DNA from: Pleurotus ostreatus/Saccharomyces cerevisiae fusant
Taxonomy: Eukaryota > Opisthokonta
Reading direction: 5' to 3'
Assembly (NCBI GenBank): GCA_024196135.1
Contig: JAMQCK010000012.1
Span: 185,054-249,053 of the forward strand
Length of the DNA stretch: 64,000 nt
Shown here: positions 57,058 to 64,000 of the stretch, piece after piece
How positions within the stretch are numbered: position 1 is the stretch's first letter
How the letters are laid out: every line of letters begins with the position of its first letter
Notes under the pieces: model-generated
What the model saw: the letters and a program-made list of their open reading frames with translations, nothing else
Databases searched by the model: none
What the model was told of the DNA's origin: nothing
Program-made: the position numbers and the translations under genes

Positions 57058-59485
57058 CTACAGTGCTCGACTCATTCCCTCAACGGTGACGTTCCACCCT
57101 TGCTTGGGGAACCCAGGCGCCATTCCCTCGCTTCCATCCCATCCAGCCGCCATCATCGCGACCGCGTACAGCAGCCCGCCTGAACCAGGGAAATAGGGCG
57201 TCGGCACCCGCACTCCGCCGATCGGCATACCGACGTCGTCGAATGCGAAGAGCGGGTGCAGAAGCCAGTCGACCGCCTTTTCCGCGTCGCCGAGTCGCGC
57301 CGCGGACATGGCGAGCATGGGGAAATCCCATCTGGATGGACGTGAGTTCGAGTCTTAATCGAGCGTATTCGGTCATACACTCACCCCCAGCAATTCGAAA
57401 TATTCCAGCTCGACCAGACGCTTTTTGCGGTTGCCTTTGCTATGTCGATGTCCAGCCCAGCAGTCTCTGGGAGCCAGCCATAGAGTCCAGTGAGCGCGGG
57501 ATGGTCATTCGTGTACTCCTCTCGCGTCCAAAAGTCGTCCTCGATATCTTCGTAGACCTTGTACTTCCCCTCGTGCACCGGAAGCGAGGCCAGGTTCTCG
57601 CGGACCTCCGTCCACGCCGCGGGAACCTCTTCCCCCAGCTCCTCCACCCAACTCTCCGCTATCCCCAGCCCCAACTGCCAGTAGGCGAGCTCGAACGCCG
57701 GGTTCCGCGTCGCATTCGGGCGCGTATCCTCCGAGACGACGTACATCGGCGGCCCGAGGTCGTACACGCCCGCACTCTCATTCCACCACGCGTAGCTCGC
57801 CATCCAGTCCGCGGTCGCGCGCACGACGGGGGCCCATTTCGCCAGCGTATCCAAGGTCGGGAAGGCGCGGCGCTCGTATTCGGCGAAGACGAGCGGGTGC
57901 GGCTGCTGCCAGATGAGGAGGTTGTTGATCTCGCCGGGGGAGGAGCGGCCGGAGGGGTCGGTCATCTTGGGCCAGCGGGCGCCTGCGGCGTAGCCTTGCT
58001 GCACTTGCGCGCGGTGGATGCTGGAGGGGAGGAAGTTCGAGTAGACGGAGGTCGAGCGGTTGAGGAGGTCCCAATTACCCCAAAGCGCCCAGTGTTGGAG
58101 GTGCCAAAAGATCATTTCCATATGGAATTTTCTGCCGAAAAGTCAGTGAAAAGGGCGACCTGTGACTACCGCATCAACCACGCACCCATACTAAAGGTAT
58201 GCACTCAGATTCTCTGTAAGGATAGCGAGTACGAAGAGGAGTACTTACCCAGCCATTGTTGACGAGCCCAGACTATCAATTGGGAAGTGGGGATCCCTTG
58301 AATAGACTCGACGAGTAGTACGTACCTCTTGAGGCCCACTGGCGTTGGGCGCTTCGTTGACGCGCATAAGGTATCGCGACAGGACGATCCTGCGTTGCAG
58401 CTCGTCCGCGCGCCCGTCTGATGACCCACTAACAACGTCGACAAATCCACTTCGAGTCCAGTAGTCCTCCCAAGCCGCCGCCGACGCATTGTGCGAGAAG
58501 TCGAGGTCTAGGTCAGGAGCGGGAGAGGGCTCGGCGTCACGAGAGAAGGTCACGACCAAAGACAGATCTTCCGACTCGTCCTCAGGGACCAGAGTGTAGC
58601 GATGGGCATCCGGGGAGTCCCTGGTGAGCGTAACGGTCTCCTTGGCTTCGATAGCTGTCACGAAGGTGCTGGATCCCAGCTCGTGAGTTATGTCGCTCTT
58701 GCGATTGTCTACCGTGCGCAGCGTCGTCGTGTGCTTGTCCGTCGCATTGTACACACCCACAAACGGCGCACTGAACTTGCTCGACCCGTCGCTCCACGGG
58801 AAGTCGAAGAAGACGCCCAGCCGGCCCGCCGCGAGCAGGGGCGACGACAGCGTGACCACCACCGCATCCGCGCGGTCCGCGCAGGACGTGGTCACGCGCA
58901 CCTCCGCGCCGGCCCACTCGAACTCGCTCTGCGCGATGCCCGTCCAGAGATCGAGCTCCTGGTGGAGGGAGGTGAGATTGGCTTCGCTGACGTTCGTCAA
59001 TGGGGCTCCCGCGTCGTTGAAGAATGCCAGCCCGATGCGCCCGAGGTTGACGCGGTTGGGGTTCGCGGTGAGCCATTGCTCAATGGCGGCGGGCTCGCCG
59101 CCGAAGTCGTACTCGACGGGGCGGCCATGGTCGAGCCAGGTTGTACCATGGTAGCGCGCGATGTCTGCTTCGGTAGTTCCTAGCACGAGAGTCAGCGATT
59201 ATGTGACTTAGGAAAGCATCGAAAGAGCTCACCGCCGGGAAGCGAGTCGTTCTTCCACCCCCAAGACGAGAGGATGGCAAATGGCTGAAAGGTCTGCATC
59301 CCTGTGACGTCCATCCCAAAAGCAAAATTCCCGTTCCCGACTTGCATCGGAGTGGATGTGCTGGATGCGTTGCGAACGGGATTGTATCGCGAGACGTTGG
59401 ATAGGCGGTCGATGGCGGCATAGCAGACGGTCGTGGTGCATAGACTGATTGCGAGCAAGATACGCATCCGCGCGCAGACCTGCAT
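57058..59485 (-). CDS. Secreted six-hairpin-glycosidase-like protein
   Basis: Probably an extracellular glycoside hydrolase of the (alpha/alpha)6 superfamily (GH65/GH95-like); the exact family and substrate are not clear. Exons on the minus strand: 59485-59233, 59179-58326, 58272-58249, 58190-58186, 58131-57385 and 57331-57058; 718 residues. The N-terminus has a hydrophobic signal (RILLAISLCTTTVCYA). GNGNFAFGMDVTG and a beta-rich domain follow, then SGLVNNGWYGKFHMEMIFWH, the catalytic-domain entry motif, and PGEINNLLIWQQPHPL with a candidate acidic residue. Exons 3 and 4 are only 24 and 5 nt; together they supply SGLVNNGW-YG and repair the motif, with phases closing exactly. Several N-glycosylation sites (NVS, NAS, NLT) are visible. 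The ATG at 59467 is an alternative start. Confidence 0.85.
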
Positions 59486-60171
59486 GGAGGTTCCAAAAGA
59501 CGTCAGTTACGCGCGTAAGGACGCCTATCCTTCTGATTTCTCCGTGATCATGCTGCCAGCATAGAAGTGGGGGTCACGCGCCATGTCAGGAAAGAGAAGC
59601 AGGGCCGACGCTCTTACAAGGACCATCATCAGTAGACAAGGTAAAGAGGACAAGAGCGCACCAACTTACTTTTCAGTGAACCAAGCGGGTCTGGGCATTG
59701 TCACAACTCGGGAAGCCTCTCGCTGAGGATAGCTTCCGTAACATCCCGGACAAGGGCGGTTCAGACAAAATCTTCGCCTTCAGAGAGGAGGATCAAGCCA
59801 TGTTATTCAGAAGCTTTTGTATTCCGAGCGCAATGTGCACGCAGAGATGTGGCGGATGAGAGAAGACGGCAAGGAGGCAGAAAATAGCAGTGTGGGAAAA
59901 AGCATCAACCGGCAACCGCCGGTGGCGCCTTCAGGTTTGTTGCAGCAGCGCCGAAGATCCTGTAGTCCGCACATGCACCTTTCCGGTCTGCTCATCTTGA
60001 GATCCTACCAGAAACCGCCACTAAAGCCAGGCCAAAACTGGGCCTTCGGTTTCTAACCTCCAGCGTGGGAACTTCACAACCATTGTTCTTTCTATCCCCT
60101 TCAGTCGTGCGAGTCCTGCAACCTCCCTTGTCGGCCTCCTGTACTCTGGAGTGCGGCTTGCAATCGATGCT
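59486..60171. other. Intergenic, nothing recognised
   Basis: About 690 bases upstream of the glycosidase-like gene; its promoter must lie here. No gene seen. Confidence 0.45.
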
Positions 60172-60390
60172 CTATGCGCTTGCTCCGACGCTCAGCAAGC
60201 CACGAACCAAATAGCCCACGAAGAGCGAGATATCGACCAACTGTAGAAGAAGTGTACATAGAAGAACGTTGAAGGGCATTGAGTATACAGCCTCGGCGAC
60301 AGTGAAGTTGAATCCCTCATAACGCATACCCACCGGAGCGCCTCCGAGGCTCGCTGTAGGAGCACCGGGGCTGAAATATCTTTCGGTCAT
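60172..60390 (-). CDS. Small possible membrane protein, 72 residues
   Basis: An open frame from an ATG at 60390. The N-terminal half is polar (MTERYFSPGAPTASLGG). The C-terminal half has one clear hydrophobic segment (FNVLLCTLLLQLVDISLFV). No family recognised and no introns needed. Longer in-frame extension upstream enters the simple repeats and is unlikely to be coding. Doubtful gene. Confidence 0.35.
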   Translation of the reverse strand: MTERYFSPGAPTASLGGAPVGMRYEGFNFTVAEAVYSMPFNVLLCTLLLQLVDISLFVGYLVRGLLSVGASA

Positions 60391-61066
60391 AATCCATGGG
60401 ATGCGAACCTCCCGGTGTATATACTTTTCAGAGCGGAGGGTCCGGGCAGTCGGGAGTGGTTGGAGAGAGGAAGGAAGAGTGGCAGCGGGGAGCGAGTGGG
60501 GAGGTGGAGGGAGCTTGGGAATTGGGCGCGAGTGGGGGCTGAGAGCGGGACGCGGGTGGAGGGTGGACACCTTAGCGCGTCCAAGACGCCCTCCTTCACA
60601 GCGCGTCCGGACGACGCCCTCCTCCTTCGCAGGGCGTCCAAGGTACGTCCTCCTTCGTAGCGCGTCCAAGATGCCCTCCTTCGCGACGCGCACTCGACGC
60701 TCCCGCACGCGGATCGCTCGACCCGGGTCGCACCTCGGCCTTCGCTCGTTGACTCGCGCTCGACGAGTCGCCCGTGGGCTTGTCGCGCTCAACAAGTCGC
60801 GCACCCCGACTCGCGGACCCCGACTCGCGGACCCCGACTCGCGCTCGGCCCACGCTCAACAACTCGCGCTTCGTCTCGACGAGTCGCCCGTGGGCTTGTC
60901 GCGCTCAACAAGTCGCGCACCCCGACTACGCTCGACGGGTCGCCCTCGGTGGCGCTCGGCGGGTCGCGCTCGACGAGTCGCCCGTGGGCTTGTCGCGCTC
61001 GACACCCGTCCACGCTCGACACCCGACCACGCTCAACAACTCGCGCTTCGTCTCGACGTCGCCCTC

Positions 61067-61138
61067 GGTGGCGCTCGGCGGGTCGCGCTCGGTGGCGCTC
61101 GGCGGGTCGCGCTCGGTGGCGCTCGGCGGGTCGCGCTC
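61067..61138. repeat. 24-bp tandem repeat, three perfect copies
   Basis: The unit GGTGGCGCTCGGCGGGTCGC plus GCTC is repeated three times without change; a related single unit lies near 60949. Confidence 0.9.
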
Positions 61139-62116
61139 GACACCCGACCACGCTCGACGCCCGACCACGCCCGATAGGTCCCACCCATCTCCCATCCTTT
61201 CGCCCCTTCTTCCAACTCCCTACCTCCCACCCCCCTCCCTACCTCCCACGCTCCTTCCCCCCTCCCTACCTCCCACCCGTCTCCCGTCTCCCACGCGCGA
61301 CACCCGACCACCCTCTCCCATCTCCCACGCCCGGGGAGAGACGAACGGACATCCGGCGAGCAGGTGCGAGGAGGGGAGGGGAGGGTCGAAGGGATGCGAG
61401 GACGGGTCGTCTCTCGCATGCTAGGCGTCTCTTCCCTCGCATGGGAGGCGTCTCTCGCGTGCTAGGCGTCTCTCGCATGTGAGGCCTCTCTCGCAGGCGA
61501 GGACGGGTCGTCCTCCCCCTTCCCCTTCCCTCCCACCTCCCCTTCACCCCATCGCTCCCCGCCATCCCCTTCTCTCCTTCTCCCCACCTTCCCTTCCCCC
61601 ATTCCCACTTTTCTCCCTCCCGTTCTAATGGCGGAATGGGAGCTCACCCTCTTCCTCCCTTTTGACCGGCGCAATGGGGGGATTTCGACCGGCTAACCCT
61701 CTTCCTCCCTTTCGACCGACGGAATGGGGGGCGGGGGTGGGAGGGAGGACAACGGGGAGGGAGGAGAGGGGAGGACGACGGGGAGGAGGGAGGGGGAGGA
61801 GGGAGGGGGAGGAGGGAAGGAGGATGGGGAGGGGAGGGGAGGAGAGGGGGGGAGGAGAGGAGAGAAGGAGGCCGACAGATAAACGGTGCTGGCCGACAGC
61901 TGAAGGGGTAGAGGAGCGAGGGGAGAGCAGACGAGTAAGAAAGCCTGTATTGAGCGGATATATGCGCGCAGGTCATGAGTGGATATATGCGCCTAAGTCA
62001 TGAGCGGGTATATGCGCCCAGGTCATGGGGGAGCAGAGGAAGCGACGGGCGGGAGGGAGTGAGCGGTGGGTAAGCGGAGGAAGGGATGCAAAGGAGTGGG
62101 ACGGAGGGTGTAGTAT

Positions 62117-62490
62117 ATGCGCGGAAAGCCCACTACATGCGCGAGAGAACGCATTACATGCGTGGAAGAACGCATTATATGCGCGGAAGAACGCATTATA
62201 TGCGCGGAAGAACGCACTACATGCGTGGAAGCACCCACTACATGCGCGGAAGAATGCACTACATGCGAGGAAGAACGCATTATATGCGCGAAAGAACCCA
62301 TTAATTATATGCGCGAAAGAACCCATTATATGCGCGAGAGAACCTATTACATGCGTGGAAGAACGCATTATATGCGCGAGAGAACGCATTATATGCGCGA
62401 GAGAACGCATTATATGCGCGAAAGTACCCGCTACATGCGTGGAAGAATGCATTATATGCGTGGAAGAACGCACTATATGCGCCAGCAGAC
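62117..62490. repeat. 21-bp minisatellite, about 18 copies
   Basis: Units such as CATGCGCGAGAGAACGCATT (plus one base) follow head to tail with variation mainly at GCGCGA/GCGTGG/GCGCGG and CATTA/CACTA. One unit near 62300 carries a small insertion. Because 21 is divisible by three, the array is open in several frames on both strands and translates as seven-residue repeats such as THYMRGR. Confidence 0.95.
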
Positions 62491-63452
62491 GCGATGCTCT
62501 TGACAAAGAGGTCAATGGTTGGGATGATGAGCGACCATGGGCGACTGGGATCTATGAACCGAACGCGGGGAGATTAGGATCGAGCGCGGGGAGGGTGTAT
62601 GGATCGAGTGCGGGGGTGTCTGTACAGAGCGCGGGGAGATGCATGGCATGAGCGCGGGGATGCATGGACCGAGCGTGGGGATGTATGCATTGAGCGTGGC
62701 AAGGACAGCGGCGGGAGACGTCGACCCTTTGCACCAGGTTAGCGCAAGCGAGGGTTCGCAGCGAGGCGAGCCGTCGTACACAGCGGGACGAGTCGTCGTC
62801 CGCAGCGAGGCGAGTCGAGGTACACACTGGCAACGAGGCGGGAGGAAGGGCGCGCCAATTCCGTCAAGCGTATGCATGGTGTCGAGGAGGTTAAAAGCGT
62901 CCAAGGAACAAGGCCGTCGAATGCACATAAGGCCAGCGTCTAACCCAGAAGCCCGGCGCGGCACCCTAACCCGTCTTCCTCAACCTTTCGACGCGCGCCT
63001 GTCAGATACATGTCCTGTCGCGTCGCCGAGCCGCGGATTCGCAGGACGACGCGGTCTCGGGTTCGCTGGATGACGCGGTCACGTATTCTCGATGGACGCG
63101 GTGTCACAAACTCGCCGGACGACGCGGTCACCAACTCGCCGGATGACGTGTTTGGTGACGTGCGCTCTGCTCGCGCTCCGTCTCCTCAACCGCTTGCCTC
63201 GGTTGGCGCTATGGCTCGCCTCGACCGTCCCTCGCTCGCGCTGACCTAGGTCACATAGCCTCGCACGCATGCATATACCTTGGACTATGTTCAAAGTCGC
63301 GGGCTATCCAGTTGCTGCATGCCCTCAGCATGCGCCACGACTGCTGGGTACCCCTCAGCGCGCGCCCCGACAGCTGGGATCCCTCAGCGCACTGCTAGAT
63401 GCCCTCAGCGCGCTCTCCGACGGCTGCATGCCCTCGGCTGCGCCAGTTGCCA

Positions 63453-63528
63453 GTTGCCAGTCGCTTCGCCGGTTGCCAGTCGCTTCGCCGGTTGCCAGTC
63501 GCTTCGCCGGTTGCCAGTCGCTTCGCTT
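63453..63528. repeat. 19-bp tandem repeat, four copies
   Basis: GTTGCCAGTCGCTTCGCCG is repeated three times exactly and a fourth time with a changed end. Confidence 0.93.
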
Positions 63529-63629
63529 CTCCGGTCGCCGTCGACTTTCCTCCCATCCTCGCACATTCGCATCGCGCGCGCAGAGGCTGCCTCCATGGAT
63601 CACAGGCGCTGCAGACCGTGAAGCACGGC

Positions 63630-63740
63630 TGGAGATCATGACGCACGGTGAGAGACCACGACGCACGGTGAGAGACCATAACTCACAGCTCGAGACCACG
63701 ACGCACGGCTAGAGACCATGAGACCATAACTCACAGTGGG
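63630..63740. repeat. Degenerate ~20-bp repeat (GAGACCAYRACKCACRG type)
   Basis: Five or six imperfect units containing GAGACCA and ACGCACGG or ACTCACAG follow each other here, with variable spacing. Confidence 0.8.
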
Positions 63741-64000
63741 AGACCGTATGATGGGTCGCTCCCCTCCTCCCACCCCCCTTCCCTCTCGCCTCACACCTCT
63801 CTCCCTCAACCCCTCCTCTCCCCCCCTTTCCTCCTACTTCTCATCCCCTCCCCCCCTTCCCTCCCCCGCTCCCCCCTCATCCCCTCCCACATCCCCCTTC
63901 CTACCCTCCTCTTCCTCCCACCTCTCCCACTCCCTTCCCTCCCTCTCTCCCCTTCTCACTCCCTCCCTTCTCATCCCGCCTCTCCCCCATCCCTCTCGCC

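Larger units (their letters stand above)
60430..64000. other. Minisatellite- and polypurine-rich terminal stretch without genes
   Basis: From here to the window end the sequence is dominated by simple and tandem repeats with different units listed separately, by GGGAGGA-type polypurine at about 61730-61870, by CCCTCC-type polypyrimidine at 61180-61300, 61500-61620 and 63745-64000, and by degenerate CTCGACGAGTCGC units at 60700-61050. Long open frames occur in several registers on both strands, as expected from repeats whose unit is a multiple of three. Confidence 0.7.

Noticed and set aside
62117..62490. CRISPR-like array of short repeats
   Set aside because: Units are contiguous with no unique spacers, and the genome is eukaryotic; it is a minisatellite.

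Overview
The window is nuclear DNA of a filamentous basidiomycete, most likely an Agaricomycete of the wood- or litter-decay type. Genes are cut by many short introns (about 46-60 bp, GTRNGT donors, CTRAY branch sites, YAG acceptors). They encode fungal families: adenylate-forming reductases, a dynamin-like GTPase, F-box/leucine-rich proteins, a metacaspase and an AA11-like copper oxygenase. Exon models were built by hand from splice signals and reading phase; almost every junction closes in frame.

Layout. 1-1313: 3' end of an adenylate-forming reductase (ATR1). 1.7-26 kb: an island of fast-evolving, repeat-rich genes with no ordinary neighbours. It holds four members (A, B, C, D) of a protein family I do not recognise: Ala/Pro/Ser-rich bodies ending in a paired Cys/His module. 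A and B sit in the arms of an imperfect inverted repeat (about 1700-7960 and 15600-21735, roughly 6.2 kb per arm), C lies in the 7.6-kb spacer, D lies just outside. 27.7-31.7 kb: a complete 14-exon adenylate-forming reductase (ATR2). 32.4-35.2 kb: dynamin-like GTPase. 35.6-37.0 kb: MYND-finger protein. 37.5-49.9 kb: five related F-box proteins, with a reductase-only relative of ATR1/ATR2 (ATR3) and a C2H2 zinc-finger protein among them. 50.3-52.3 kb: metacaspase-like protease. 53.6-54.6 kb: secreted AA11-like oxygenase. 56.0-57.0 kb: NmrA/isoflavone-reductase-like enzyme. 57.1-59.5 kb: secreted six-hairpin-glycosidase-like protein. 60-64 kb: nearly gene-free, minisatellite- and polypurine-rich DNA of a kind often seen near chromosome ends.

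How the parts relate. ATR1, ATR2 and ATR3 share intron positions in the reductase domain and point the same way, so they look like a tandem family later interrupted by the palindromic island and by F-box duplications. The F-box genes share an exactly 192-nt first exon and differ in a tiny second exon. Apart from the secreted degradative pair (oxygenase and glycosidase-like gene) and the reductase series, I see no single pathway; the window reads as a lineage-specific, duplication-prone region next to a repetitive end.
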